Below are positions 24,824 to 34,160 of a DNA stretch of 64,000 nt, in pieces; position 1 is the first letter of the stretch, and each line of letters starts with the position of its first letter. This stretch comes from Erythrobacter sp. CCH5-A1 (lineage in GTDB: Bacteria > Pseudomonadota > Alphaproteobacteria > Sphingomonadales > Sphingomonadaceae): positions 1-64,000 of the forward strand of contig NZ_LSKQ01000267.1 in the NCBI RefSeq assembly GCF_001557115.1, given 5' to 3'. Made by a program: the position numbers and the translations under genes. The notes under the pieces were generated by a model. It was not told where the DNA came from, made no database searches, and saw nothing but the letters and a program-made list of their open reading frames with translations.

Positions 24824-25465
24824 ATGTTTCAGCTCTCCCGCCTCAATCGCCTCGCCGTCATCGGTGCCCTCGCGGGTCTGCTCGCCGCTTGTGCGAGCGG
24901 CGGGCGCGAACTGCCCCCTGCCACCTATGGCGACGGCAGCGTGGTGCCGAGCGAGGAATACACCATCGGGCCGCTCGACGAGATCACGATCCACGTCTGG
25001 CGCAACCCCGAACTCAGCGCCGACAAGGTCCGAGTGCGCCCCGACGGGCGCCTGACCATCCCGCTGGTGCAGGACATCCCCGCTGTCGGCAAGACCGCGA
25101 CCCAGCTGCAGGACTATATCGCCGGTGAGCTGTCGAAATACATCGAACAGCCGATCGTTTCGGTGATCGTCAACACGCCGGAAGGCAACTTCACCCAGCA
25201 GGTGCGGGTCATTGGCGCGACCGCGCAGCCCGCCTCGCTGCCCTACCGTGCGAACATGACCGCACTCGATGCGATGATCGCGGTCGGCGGGCTCAACGAA
25301 TTCGCCGCCGGCAACCGCGCCAAGCTGATCCGTCTGGACCGCGCGCGCGGCACCCAGGTCGAATACCGCCTGCGGCTCTCGGACCTCATCCGCAAGGGCG
25401 ATTCGAGCGCCAACGTCATGCTCAAGCCCGGTGACACCATCATCATCCCCGAGAGCCGGTTCTAA
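24824..25465 (+). CDS. XrtA/PEP-CTERM system exopolysaccharide export lipoprotein (Wza-like, TIGR03027-like)
   Basis: A 213-residue outer-membrane export protein of the Wza/GumB class. MFQLSRLNRLAVIGALAGLLAAC gives a lipobox with Cys23. The polysaccharide export domain (YTIGPLDEITIHVWRNPEL, about 49-130) and one SLBB-type segment (VIGATAQPASLPYRANMTALDAM) follow, ending with the VMLKPGDTIIIPESRF motif. ATG 24824 follows AAGGA by ten bases. First gene of the export operon; the Wzz-like gene starts 15 bases later. Confidence 0.92.
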   Translation: MFQLSRLNRLAVIGALAGLLAACASGGRELPPATYGDGSVVPSEEYTIGPLDEITIHVWRNPELSADKVRVRPDGRLTIPLVQDIPAVGKTATQLQDYIAGELSKYIEQPIVSVIVNTPEGNFTQQVRVIGATAQPASLPYRANMTALDAMIAVGGLNEFAAGNRAKLIRLDRARGTQVEYRLRLSDLIRKGDSSANVMLKPGDTIIIPESRF

Positions 25466-25480
25466 AGGGCGCGCACCGGC

Positions 25481-27001
25481 ATGAGCGAGATCTTCGACGA
25501 ACTGCGCGCGGCGCTGTGGTCGGTATGGCACCGGCGCTGGATCGCGATCGCGGTCGCCTGGGGCGTGTGCCTGCTGGGATGGCTGGTGGTCAGCATGATC
25601 CCCAATGCCTACGAGAGCAAGGCGCGCGTCTATGTCGATGTCGAGGACGTGCTTTCCAAGCAACTCGGCATTGCCGGTGACGGCAAGGAAGAGATCATGC
25701 GGGTGCGCCAGACCCTGTCGAGCGCGAAGAACCTCGAGAAGGTCGTCACCACCACCCGTTTGGGCGAGGGCATCACCGAGCGCGGCGCGCTAGACGGGGC
25801 GGTCGCGGCGCTCGAGAAGAAGGTCAAGGTGACGTCCGAGCAGGACAACCTGTTCCAGATCACCGCCGAGATCGGCCGCAGCGAATTCTCCGATGCCGAA
25901 AACGCCGTGCTGGCGCGCGATGTCGTGCAGAAGCTGCTCGACATCCTGCGCGAGGAATATGTCATCGGCAGCCGCACCGGGATCAGCACCGCGATCGGCG
26001 ATCTCGACCGCCAGCTGCAGGAGCGCAAGGCCGAGCTCGAACAGGCCGAACAGCGCCGGCTCGCGTTCGAATCGCAGTATCCCGACCTCGTCGGCGGCTC
26101 GGACAGCCTGTCGAAGAAGGTGCAGGACGCGCGCGCCGAATTGCGCAATGTCGAGGCCGATCTGGCCGCCGCGCAGAGCGGGCTCGCCGCGATCTCGGGG
26201 CAGATTTCCTCCACGCCGCGCACCATCACCGGCGGACGCGATGCGACGGGGCCGCGGGCCGCGTTGCAGCAGGCCCAGACCCAGCTTGCCGAACTGCGCG
26301 CGCGCGGGCTCACCGATAGCCACCCCGATGTCGTCTCGACTACCAAGCAGGTCGCGATCCTTGCGCGGCAGGCCGCGGCGGCCGGCGATGATGCGGGCGG
26401 CGCGCCCAATCCCGCCTATGCCTCGCTGGTCGCCCTGAAGAGCGAACGGCAGGCGAGCGTCGAGGCGCTCCAGGCCCGCCGCGCCGCGCTCCAGAGCAAT
26501 GCCGCAGCCTTGCTCGCCAGTCAGGCGAGCGAGCCCGCGGTTGCCGCCGAAGCCAACCGCATCAGCCGCGACTACGACGTGCTGCGCCAGAACTACGAGA
26601 AGCTGCTCCAGGACCGCGAGGCGCTGAAGACCCGCGGCAAGGTCGAGGACAAGGCCAGCCAGTTCCGCTTCGACATCATCCAGCAGCCGGGCGTCCCCCA
26701 GAGCCCCGCCGCGCCCAATCGCCCGCTGCTGTTGCTCGGCGTGCTGATCGTCGGGATCGGGGCGGGCGTGGCCGTGGCCTATGCACTCGGCCAGCTCAAA
26801 TCGAGCTTCGCGACCCCCCAGAAGCTCGAGCGCACCTTCGATCTGCCGGTGATCGGCGCGATCTCGCTGACCGTCTCGGAAGCCGCGCGCGCTATCGAAC
26901 AGCGGCGGCTCAAGCAATTCGCCGGAGCCTGCGGAGGGCTCGGTGCGATCTTCGTGATTTTGCTCGCGATCGAGTTCGTCTCGGTCGGCGGCGTGGCCTG
27001 A
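25481..27001 (+). CDS. XrtA system polysaccharide chain-length determinant (Wzz-like, TIGR03007-like)
   Basis: A 506-residue inner-membrane co-polymerase that sets polymer length and couples to the tyrosine kinase. An N-terminal membrane segment (about 22-42) precedes the Wzz motif YESKARVYVDVEDVL. Residues 150-400 are long helices with coiled-coil character (ERKAELEQAEQRRLAFE, LQNYEKLLQDREALKTR-like). The Pro-rich motif PGVPQSPAAPNRP precedes the second membrane segment (about 422-445), and a third hydrophobic stretch ends the protein. The kinase gene follows by 16 bases. Confidence 0.92.
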   Translation: MSEIFDELRAALWSVWHRRWIAIAVAWGVCLLGWLVVSMIPNAYESKARVYVDVEDVLSKQLGIAGDGKEEIMRVRQTLSSAKNLEKVVTTTRLGEGITERGALDGAVAALEKKVKVTSEQDNLFQITAEIGRSEFSDAENAVLARDVVQKLLDILREEYVIGSRTGISTAIGDLDRQLQERKAELEQAEQRRLAFESQYPDLVGGSDSLSKKVQDARAELRNVEADLAAAQSGLAAISGQISSTPRTITGGRDATGPRAALQQAQTQLAELRARGLTDSHPDVVSTTKQVAILARQAAAAGDDAGGAPNPAYASLVALKSERQASVEALQARRAALQSNAAALLASQASEPAVAAEANRISRDYDVLRQNYEKLLQDREALKTRGKVEDKASQFRFDIIQQPGVPQSPAAPNRPLLLLGVLIVGIGAGVAVAYALGQLKSSFATPQKLERTFDLPVIGAISLTVSEAARAIEQRRLKQFAGACGGLGAIFVILLAIEFVSVGGVA

Positions 27002-27017
27002 GGACGGGACAGACGAA

Positions 27018-28016
27018 ATGACCGATCAGGGCAAGATCAATCGCGAGGGCGCAAGGCCTGCTTCGCTTTTCGAACGCGCGGATGCGGCCTTCGGGCTCGA
27101 TCCGCGCGCCGGCGGGCTCAAGCTGCCCGACGTGCCGCCGGTGCCGCAGGCGCTGCGCCGTCCGACGCCTGCTCCTGCGCGCGCTCCCGAGCCTGCGCCT
27201 GCGCCGCAAGCTGAGCCCCGTCAGGCCGCCCCCGCTCCGGCGCCCGAGCCTGTCGCTCCCCCGCCGCCGCCACGCGCGGTTGCCTTCAACGGGCCGTTTG
27301 CGCGGATCGACCGCGAACATCTGCGCGACGGTGGGTTGATCGTCCCCGAAGATCCGGTGACCGGGCTTCTCGAGGAGTTCCGCATCGTCAAGCGCGAGCT
27401 GCTGGCCGATGCCCGCACGGGCGGCTCGCCGCTCGCCCGCCGCATCCTCGTGTGCTCGCCGCATACGGGCGAGGGCAAGACCTATTGCGCCACCAACCTC
27501 GCCATCGCGCTCGCTGCCGAACGCGGGCTCGAAGTGGTACTGGTCGATGCTGATGTGGTGAAGCCCAGCATCACCGAACGCCTCGGGATCGCATCCGAGG
27601 AAGGCTTGATGGACGCGCTTGCCGATCCGCGCATCGCGGCGGAAGACCTCGTGATCCGCACCGATATCGAAGGCCTGTTCGTGCTGCCTGCGGGCAAGGC
27701 CAGCGCGCGCGATGCCGAATATCTCGCCAGCGCGCGCACCGGCGACGTGCTGAATCGTCTGACCGAAGGCGCGCCCGACCGCATCCTGATCTTCGACACG
27801 CCCCCCGCGCTCGCCGCCTCGCCCGCTGCCGAACTCGCCAAGCATGTTGGCCAGGCACTGCTGGTGGTGCGCGCCGACGAGACCAGCCGCGCCGCTCTGG
27901 AAGACGCGCAGCAGCTGCTTTCGGCCTGCGGCGACATCAAGCTCCTGCTCAATGCCGCGCGCTACAGCCCCTCGGGCCGGCGCTTCGGGTCCTATTATGG
28001 CGCGAAGGGGAAATGA
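27018..28016 (+). CDS. XrtA-associated tyrosine autokinase (BY-kinase, TIGR03018-like)
   Basis: A 332-residue bacterial tyrosine kinase. An N-terminal Pro/Ala-rich linker (about 35-100) precedes the kinase domain: Walker A SPHTGEGKTYCATNLA near 150, Walker A' VVLVDADVVKPS near 175, and Walker B ILIFDTPPALA near 256. The C-terminal tail has only a few tyrosines (YSPSGRRFGSYYGAKGK), which would be the autophosphorylation cluster. Works with the Wzz-like protein to control polymer length. Its stop overlaps the next start (ATGA). Confidence 0.91.
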   Translation: MTDQGKINREGARPASLFERADAAFGLDPRAGGLKLPDVPPVPQALRRPTPAPARAPEPAPAPQAEPRQAAPAPAPEPVAPPPPPRAVAFNGPFARIDREHLRDGGLIVPEDPVTGLLEEFRIVKRELLADARTGGSPLARRILVCSPHTGEGKTYCATNLAIALAAERGLEVVLVDADVVKPSITERLGIASEEGLMDALADPRIAAEDLVIRTDIEGLFVLPAGKASARDAEYLASARTGDVLNRLTEGAPDRILIFDTPPALAASPAAELAKHVGQALLVVRADETSRAALEDAQQLLSACGDIKLLLNAARYSPSGRRFGSYYGAKGK

Positions 28017-29683
28017 CCATGCGTGCCCGCATCCTCACCAAGCTTCTGCTGACCGCCGGCCTTGCGGCTGCCGCTGCTTCTGCCACGCCCGCCTTCGCTC
28101 AGGCCCAGGGCCAGCAAGGTCAGGGGCAAGGCCAGGGCGGCGACGCCCCTGCGCAGCGCAGCAGTCGCGTGATCCAGCCCTATATCGAGGTCAGCCAGGT
28201 CGTCTCGGCCCAGATAAGCCCGGGCAACGACGTCGTCACCTTCACGCAGATCGCCGCCGGGGTCGACATCAACGTCCAGGGCCGCAACAGCGGCGCGGCG
28301 GTCTCGCTGCGCTATGAACGCAACATCGCCTATGACGACGATGCGGTCGATACCGACACGATCAGCGGCATCGCGCGCGGGACGCTTGCGGTGGTGCCGG
28401 GCGCACTCAGCCTCGAAGCCGGCGCGCTCGCCTCGCGCACGCGGGCCGATGGCGGCGGGGCGGTGACCGCCAACCCGCTGGTGCGCGAGGATGCCGAAAG
28501 CCGCATCTACAGCGCCTATGCCGGGCCGAGCCTGCGCACCCGGGTCGGCGACGTGGGCGTCGAGGGCGTGGTGCGCGTCGGCTACAACCGCTTCGAGGTC
28601 GACAACGCCCTCGTCACGCAGGGCGGGAACGCGATCGACACCTTCGACGACAGCGTTACCTACATGGGCCAGCTGCGCGCCGCCACGCGTCCTGGCGAGC
28701 CGCTGCCGGTGGGCCTTGCGGTCACCGCGGGGGGCTTCCAGGAGGATATCGGCAATCTCGACCAGCGCGTGCGCGACCTCTACGTGCGCGGCGATGTGAC
28801 CGTGCCGGTATCGCGCACCCTCGCGGTGGTCGCAGGGGCGGGCTACGAGGATGTCGAGATCTCCAGCCGCGATGCGGTGCGCGATGCGAACGGCGTCGCC
28901 CAGCGCGACGAGAACGGCCGTTTCATCACCGATCCCACCGCCCCGCGCCGGATCGCCTTTGCGGTCGACGGCCTGTTGTGGGACGTCGGCGTGCTGTGGC
29001 GCCCGTCCTCGCGCACCAGCCTTCAGGCCTCGGTCGGGCGGCGCTACGATTCGACCACCTACTACGGCACCTTCACCTATGTCCCCAATGAGCGCAGCGC
29101 CTTTGCCCTGGCGGTCTACGACGGGGTGAGCGGCTTTGGCGGGGTCATCAACAACGGCCTTGCCCGGCTCGACAGCAATTTCGAGGCGATCCGCAATCCG
29201 GTGACCGGCGATTTCGGCGGGCTGGTGAGCGGCACGCAGGGGCAGGCGATCGTCGGCTCCCTGGGTTCGGTCCGCTCGGCCGCTTTCCGCGGGCGCGGGG
29301 TTGCCGCCTCCTACCAGCGCCAGATGGGCCGCACCACGGCCTCGCTCGGCGCGGGCTACGACCGGCGCACCTTCATCGCCGCGGCCGGCACCGCGCTCGC
29401 GCCGCTCAACGGCCTGACCGACGAGAGCTACTACATCATCGGCGGCCTGACCCGGCAGATCGGCGACAATGCCAACATCGCCACCAATGCCTATGCCAAC
29501 TGGTTCGACGGGGCGGGGGGCAATGATGCCACCGCTGCCGGGATCTCGGCCGCCTACAACCAGTCGATCACCCGCCGCCTGACCGGCCGCGCGGCGATCT
29601 CGGTCGATTATGTCGACAGCGAATTCACCGCGCAGGATTTTGCCTTCGCGTCGGCGCTGCTCGGCCTGCGTTACGATTTCTGA
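28013..29683 (+). CDS. TIGR03016-family PEP-CTERM system outer-membrane beta-barrel
   Basis: A 556-residue outer-membrane protein of the XrtA locus. The signal peptide ends PAFAQA and is followed by a Gln/Gly-rich linker. The rest is a series of alternating beta strands (YIEVSQVVSAQ, VSLRYERNIAYDDD, VGVEGVVRVGYNRFEVD, GYDRRTFIAAAG) ending in LLGLRYDF with C-terminal aromatic Phe, as in barrels assembled by Bam. Two ATGs (28013 and 28019) are possible. A role in export of the polymer across the outer membrane is inferred from position. Confidence 0.88.
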   Translation: MTMRARILTKLLLTAGLAAAAASATPAFAQAQGQQGQGQGQGGDAPAQRSSRVIQPYIEVSQVVSAQISPGNDVVTFTQIAAGVDINVQGRNSGAAVSLRYERNIAYDDDAVDTDTISGIARGTLAVVPGALSLEAGALASRTRADGGGAVTANPLVREDAESRIYSAYAGPSLRTRVGDVGVEGVVRVGYNRFEVDNALVTQGGNAIDTFDDSVTYMGQLRAATRPGEPLPVGLAVTAGGFQEDIGNLDQRVRDLYVRGDVTVPVSRTLAVVAGAGYEDVEISSRDAVRDANGVAQRDENGRFITDPTAPRRIAFAVDGLLWDVGVLWRPSSRTSLQASVGRRYDSTTYYGTFTYVPNERSAFALAVYDGVSGFGGVINNGLARLDSNFEAIRNPVTGDFGGLVSGTQGQAIVGSLGSVRSAAFRGRGVAASYQRQMGRTTASLGAGYDRRTFIAAAGTALAPLNGLTDESYYIIGGLTRQIGDNANIATNAYANWFDGAGGNDATAAGISAAYNQSITRRLTGRAAISVDYVDSEFTAQDFAFASALLGLRYDF

Positions 29684-29700
29684 GGGGAGTGCACGAGCAC

Positions 29701-30921
29701 ATGTACGAGAACTTCTACGGCTTCAGCGGACGCCCCTTCCAGCTGACTCCCGATCCGCAATTCTATTTCGAGAGCGTCAGCCACAAGAAGGCGATGAGCT
29801 ACCTCGGCTATGGCCTCAGCCAGGGCGAGGGGTTCATCGTCATCACCGGCGAAGTCGGCGCAGGCAAATCGACGCTGGTCGCGCACCTGATGGAGCGGAT
29901 CGACCCGGCCGCGCTCACTGTCGCGCAGGTCGTCACCTCGGCGCTTGACGGGGCCGAGATCGTCCACGTCATCGCCCAGGCTTTCGGCCTCCCGGTCGAA
30001 GGTCACGACAAGGCCACCGCGCTGGGCGCGATCGAGCGCTTCCTGCAGGATGAAGCGCGCGCCGGGCGGCGCTGCCTGCTGGTGGTCGACGAGTGCCAGA
30101 ACCTCGAACTGACCGCATTGGAAGAGCTGCGCATGCTCTCCAACTTCCAACTGGGCTCGCACCCGCTGCTGCAATCGCTGCTGCTCGGCCAGCCCGAGTT
30201 CCGCGCGACGCTGGCCCAGCACCCGGGCCTTGAACAGCTGCGCCAGCGGATCATCGCCTCGCACCACCTCGAGGCGCTGGATGCCGGCGAGGTCGAGCAT
30301 TACGTGCGCCACCGCCTCGGCCATGTCGGATGGCAGGGCAAACCCGGGTTCGAAGACGGGCTGCTCGACGCGCTCTACCGCCACACCGGCGGCATTCCGC
30401 GGCGGGTCAACCAGGTGATGAACCGGTTGCTGCTGCTCGGCGCGATCGAGGAGCGCGAAACCCTGAGCCAGACCATGCTGGGCGACGTGATGGCCGAAAT
30501 GGCGGCCGATCAGAACCGCGGCGCGCGCGGGGCAAGCGACCTGCGCAGCGCGCCGGTTGTCGAGCCGGTCGCACCCGTCGCACCCGTTGCACCGGTTCCT
30601 GTCGCGGCGCCTGCCCAGCCTGCACCCGGCAGCCTTCCGGCGACCGAAGTCGCCGCCCTGCTGGCCGAGCGCGACGCGCGTACCGCCGAACTTGAAGCCG
30701 CCATCAGCGAATTGCAGGCTGCCGGCATGGCGCATCCCGCGCTTTCCGCCGCCGGTCCGCACGCCATCGCGCCCGAAGATGCGCGCGCCGCCGAAGCCCG
30801 GCTCGCCGCCGCGCTCGAGCGGATCGAGGCGCGCCTCGAGGAGCAGGAGCAATCCTTCCGCCACGTGCTGACGATGCTGATCGAGTGGCTCGAGGAAGAT
30901 CCGTCGCGCAGGGCTGCGTGA
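29701..30921 (+). CDS. XrtA/PEP-CTERM system-associated ATPase (ExeA-like, TIGR03015-like)
   Basis: A 406-residue AAA ATPase of the ExeA/GspA type. MYENFYGFSGRPFQLTPDPQ is the family start, and ATG 29701 matches it; GTG 29689 would leave no room for the ribosome site. Walker A GEVGAGKST is at about 50-58, Walker B LLVVDECQ near 122, and sensor and lid motifs GIPRRVNQVMNRLLLL near 230. A Pro/Ala-rich linker (about 280-310) leads to a C-terminal coiled coil (EARLAAALERIEARLEEQEQ). Likely energises assembly at the envelope. Confidence 0.92.
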   Translation: MYENFYGFSGRPFQLTPDPQFYFESVSHKKAMSYLGYGLSQGEGFIVITGEVGAGKSTLVAHLMERIDPAALTVAQVVTSALDGAEIVHVIAQAFGLPVEGHDKATALGAIERFLQDEARAGRRCLLVVDECQNLELTALEELRMLSNFQLGSHPLLQSLLLGQPEFRATLAQHPGLEQLRQRIIASHHLEALDAGEVEHYVRHRLGHVGWQGKPGFEDGLLDALYRHTGGIPRRVNQVMNRLLLLGAIEERETLSQTMLGDVMAEMAADQNRGARGASDLRSAPVVEPVAPVAPVAPVPVAAPAQPAPGSLPATEVAALLAERDARTAELEAAISELQAAGMAHPALSAAGPHAIAPEDARAAEARLAAALERIEARLEEQEQSFRHVLTMLIEWLEEDPSRRAA

Positions 30922-30925
30922 CCCC

Positions 30926-31870
30926 ATGAACGCTCCTTTTCCTCCTGCCTCCGGCCATCCGGTCGTCAACGGCCTGTCGGTCGATGTCGAGGACTGGTTC
31001 CAGGTCGGCGCCTTCGAGAGCGTGATCGCGCGTGGCGAATGGGATTCGATCAGGACCCGCGTCGAGGACAATGTCTACCGCGTCATCGACCTCTTCGCCG
31101 AGGCCGATGTCAGCGCGACCTTCTTCACGCTGGGCTGGGTGGCGAAGCGGCACCCGGCAATGATCCGCCGCATCGTCGATGCCGGCCACGAGATCGCCAG
31201 CCACGGCTATGATCATGCGCGGGTGTTCACCTTCACCCGCAAGGAATTCGCCGAGGACATCCGCAAGGCACGCCAGATTCTCGAGGATGCGGGCGGGGTG
31301 GCGGTGACCGGCTACCGCGCGCCGAGCTTCTCCATCGACTACCGCACCCCATGGGCCTTTGCTGAGCTGGCCGAGCAGGGCTACGCCTATTCCTCCAGCG
31401 TCGCGCCGGTCACCCGCGACCACTATGGCTGGCCCGAAGCGCCGCGCTTCGCCTTCCGCCCCCTGCCGTGGTCGGCGATGATCGAGATCCCGGTGACCAC
31501 CGCGATCCTTGGCGGACGGCGTGTGGCGGCAGGGGGAGGGGGCTTCTTCCGGGTGCTGCCTTATGCCTTCTCGCGCTGGGCGATCCGCCAGGTCAACCGC
31601 CGCGAGCAGCGTCCGGCAGTGTTCTATTTCCACCCCTGGGAGATCGATCCCGATCAGCCGCGCGTCGGCCATGCGCCGCTGCGCTCGCGCTTCCGGCATT
31701 ACACCGGCCTTGCGCAGATGGCGGGCAAGCTGGCCGAGCTGGTGCACGAATTCCGCTGGGGCCGGATGGACATGATCGCCCACCGTGAGGCGGCGCGCGC
31801 GATCGATCTGGAGCTGCTGCCGCCGGTGCTCGAACTCGGGCCCGAGGCGCAGGTGGAGGCGGCCGAATGA
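30926..31870 (+). CDS. XrtA system polysaccharide deacetylase (TIGR03006-like)
   Basis: A 314-residue NodB-fold carbohydrate esterase of family 4. Metal ligands are seen in SVDVEDWF (Asp20, Asp23) and SHGYDH (His93, His97), followed by VTGYRAPSFSI and the C-terminal FYFHPWEID, which belongs to the DUF3473-type tail of this subgroup. It would remove N-acetyl groups from the polymer or a lipid-linked intermediate. No signal peptide is seen, so it acts in the cytoplasm or at the inner face. It starts five bases after the ATPase stop. Confidence 0.92.
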   Translation: MNAPFPPASGHPVVNGLSVDVEDWFQVGAFESVIARGEWDSIRTRVEDNVYRVIDLFAEADVSATFFTLGWVAKRHPAMIRRIVDAGHEIASHGYDHARVFTFTRKEFAEDIRKARQILEDAGGVAVTGYRAPSFSIDYRTPWAFAELAEQGYAYSSSVAPVTRDHYGWPEAPRFAFRPLPWSAMIEIPVTTAILGGRRVAAGGGGFFRVLPYAFSRWAIRQVNRREQRPAVFYFHPWEIDPDQPRVGHAPLRSRFRHYTGLAQMAGKLAELVHEFRWGRMDMIAHREAARAIDLELLPPVLELGPEAQVEAAE

Positions 31871-32928
31871 ACGCGCCGGTCAAGGCCGCCACAGCCACGC
31901 GCGCGCTCGATTTCCGCGACGCGGCCGAGGTGCGCCGCATCGAGAGCTTCGTCGCCGAGAGCGGCGGCTCCCTGTTCCACCGCCCGGCATGGCTGCGCGC
32001 CGTCGAGGCCGGAACCGGCCAGCGCGCGGCGGGGCTGGTGGCCGAACGGATGGGCACGGTCACGGGCTGGCTGCCGCTCACCGAGGTGCGCTCCGCCCTG
32101 TTCGGCAAGGCGCTGGTATCGAGCGGGTTCGGCGTGGCGGGCGGCATCCTCGCCTGCGGCGAAGACGCCGCGCAGGCGCTGGCCGAGGGCGTTCAGGGCT
32201 TCGCCCTTCGCGCCGGTTTTTCGGGTGTGGAACTGCGCGGCGGCCCGGTGCCTCAGGGCTGGGACAGCTGGTCGGACAAGCATAGCGGTTTCGAACGTCC
32301 GCTGGCCGCCGATGACGAGGCCGAACTCCTCGCCATCCCGAGGAAGGCGCGCGCCGAAGTGAGGAAGGGCCTCGGCCTCGGACATCGCGTCACTGTGGGG
32401 CGGGCCCGAGACGATATTGCCGCACACTATGCCTGCTACAGTGCGAGCGTCCGCAATCTCGGCACGCCGGTCTTCCCCCGCGCGCTGTTCCGAGCAATGC
32501 TCGAGGCCTTCCCCGACAGCAGCGACATCCTCACCGTCTGGGCGGGCGAGACCCCGCTCGCGAGCGTGCTCAGCTTCTATCACGACGGCGCGGTGCTGCC
32601 CTTCTGGGGCGGCGGGGTGTTTGAGGCCCGCGCGGCGCGGGCGAACGAAGTCATGTATTACGAACTGATGCTCCACGCCCGGCGGCAGGGCATGAACCGC
32701 TTCGATTTCGGTCGCTCCAAGACCGGAAGCGGCCCCTACAGCTTCAAGAAGAACTGGGGCTTCGAGCCGCAGCCGCTGACCTATGCCGCCTGGACCGCGC
32801 CGGGGGCGCCGCCGCGCAATATCGATCCCACCGACGCGAGCTTCAGCCGCAAGATCGAGCTCTGGAAGAAGCTCCCGCTGCCCGTCGCCAACACTCTGGG
32901 GCCGTGGATCGCGCGCGGGCTCGCGTAA
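31867..32928 (+). CDS. FemAB-family XrtA/PEP-CTERM system protein (TIGR03019-like)
   Basis: A 353-residue GNAT-fold protein of the FemAB/Acetyltransf_6 type. Visible motifs are SLFHRPAWLRAVEAGTG, IPRKARAEVRKGLGLGHRV, VLPFWGGGVFEARAARANEVMYYELM and FDFGRSKTGSGPYSFKKNWGFEP, the last being the group's signature. FemAB proteins attach aminoacyl groups; in this locus a transfer of an amino group or acyl residue to the polymer or lipid is inferred. It overlaps the deacetylase by four bases and the glycosyltransferase by one (TAATG). Confidence 0.9.
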   Translation: MNAPVKAATATRALDFRDAAEVRRIESFVAESGGSLFHRPAWLRAVEAGTGQRAAGLVAERMGTVTGWLPLTEVRSALFGKALVSSGFGVAGGILACGEDAAQALAEGVQGFALRAGFSGVELRGGPVPQGWDSWSDKHSGFERPLAADDEAELLAIPRKARAEVRKGLGLGHRVTVGRARDDIAAHYACYSASVRNLGTPVFPRALFRAMLEAFPDSSDILTVWAGETPLASVLSFYHDGAVLPFWGGGVFEARAARANEVMYYELMLHARRQGMNRFDFGRSKTGSGPYSFKKNWGFEPQPLTYAAWTAPGAPPRNIDPTDASFSRKIELWKKLPLPVANTLGPWIARGLA

Positions 32929-34160
32929 TGCCCGGCATCCTGTTCCTCGCCCACCGCGTCCCGTTCCCGCCCGACCGGGGCGACCGGATTCGCTCGCATC
33001 ACCTGCTGAAGGCGCTCGCCCGGCTCGGCCCGGTCCATGTCGGCTGCTTCGGCGAAGGTGACGCGCAGGCCGAACAGGCGCTGGCCGCGCTCGCGACGTC
33101 GCAATGCGTGGCGCCGCGCACCAAGCCGCTGCCGCTGGCGGGCGTCGAGGCGGTGCTTGCGGGCAAGCCGGTGAGCCTCACCGCCTTCCAATCGGGCAAG
33201 CTCGCCCGCTGGGTGCGCGAGGCCATCGCGCGCGAGGGAATCGACGCGATCGTCGTCTTCTCTGGCCAGATGGGGCAATATGTCCCCGAAGAATTCGCTG
33301 GGCCGGTGGCGATCGACCTGTGCGATGTCGACAGCGCGAAGTTCGAGGCCTACGCCGCCGCGGGCGAGCGCAAGTGGCTCTACGCTCGCGAGGCGCGGCT
33401 GCTGGCGCGCGAGGAGGAGCGGCTCGGCCAGCGGGCCGATGCGACCATCCTGATTTCCGAGGCCGAAGCCGCGCTCTACCGCAGCCGCCTCGCCGCGCCC
33501 GATGCGGTCAACGTGCAGGTGATCGGCAACGGGATTGACGCTGCTTTCTTCGACCCCGCGCTCGCTGCCTCGCACCCGGAGCTTGCCGCGACGGCGGGGC
33601 CGCATTTCGTCTTCACCGGGCAGATGGACTATCGCCCCAACGAGCAGGCCGCGCTGTGGGTGATCGAGGCGCTGCTGCCACAGCTGCGCGCGCGGATGCC
33701 GCAGGCGATGTTCCATGTCGTCGGCCGCAATCCGACCCGAGCGCTGATGACGCAGGACGGTGCACCGGGCGTCAGGGTGTGGGGCGCGGTTCCCGACGTC
33801 CGGCCGTTCCTCGCCGCTGCCGATGCCGTGCTCGCTCCGTTGCTGATTGCGCGCGGGGTGCAGAACAAGGTGCTCGAGGCGATGGCGATGGCGCGGCCGG
33901 TGGTGCTCACCCCCGAGGCCGCGACGGGAATCGCCGCCGAGGACGGCACGCATTGGCTGGTCTCGCCGCCCGAGGCGCAGGCGATGGCGGCGCGGATCGC
34001 CACGCTGCTGGCTGACCCCGTCGCCGCCCGTGAAATCGGCACGGCAGCGCGGCGCTTCGTGCTGGCGCAGCATGGGTGGGAGGCGATGCTCGCCCCGCTC
34101 GGACGATTGATCGGCCCGGATCCGCAGACGCGCGGGGAGGGGCAGCGCCATGCCGCCTGA
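32928..34160 (+). CDS. TIGR03087-family PEP-CTERM/XrtA system glycosyltransferase
   Basis: A 410-residue GT4-type glycosyltransferase. The N-terminus FLAHRVPFPPDRGDRIRSHHLL is characteristic of the group; VIGNGIDAAFFDP, FVFTGQMDYRPNEQAALW and VAEAMAMARPVVL-like segment KVLEAMAMARPVVLTPEA mark the nucleotide-sugar half. ATG 32928 overlaps the previous stop by one base. The sugar transferred is unknown. It overlaps the exosortase start by 11 bases. Confidence 0.92.
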   Translation: MPGILFLAHRVPFPPDRGDRIRSHHLLKALARLGPVHVGCFGEGDAQAEQALAALATSQCVAPRTKPLPLAGVEAVLAGKPVSLTAFQSGKLARWVREAIAREGIDAIVVFSGQMGQYVPEEFAGPVAIDLCDVDSAKFEAYAAAGERKWLYAREARLLAREEERLGQRADATILISEAEAALYRSRLAAPDAVNVQVIGNGIDAAFFDPALAASHPELAATAGPHFVFTGQMDYRPNEQAALWVIEALLPQLRARMPQAMFHVVGRNPTRALMTQDGAPGVRVWGAVPDVRPFLAAADAVLAPLLIARGVQNKVLEAMAMARPVVLTPEAATGIAAEDGTHWLVSPPEAQAMAARIATLLADPVAAREIGTAARRFVLAQHGWEAMLAPLGRLIGPDPQTRGEGQRHAA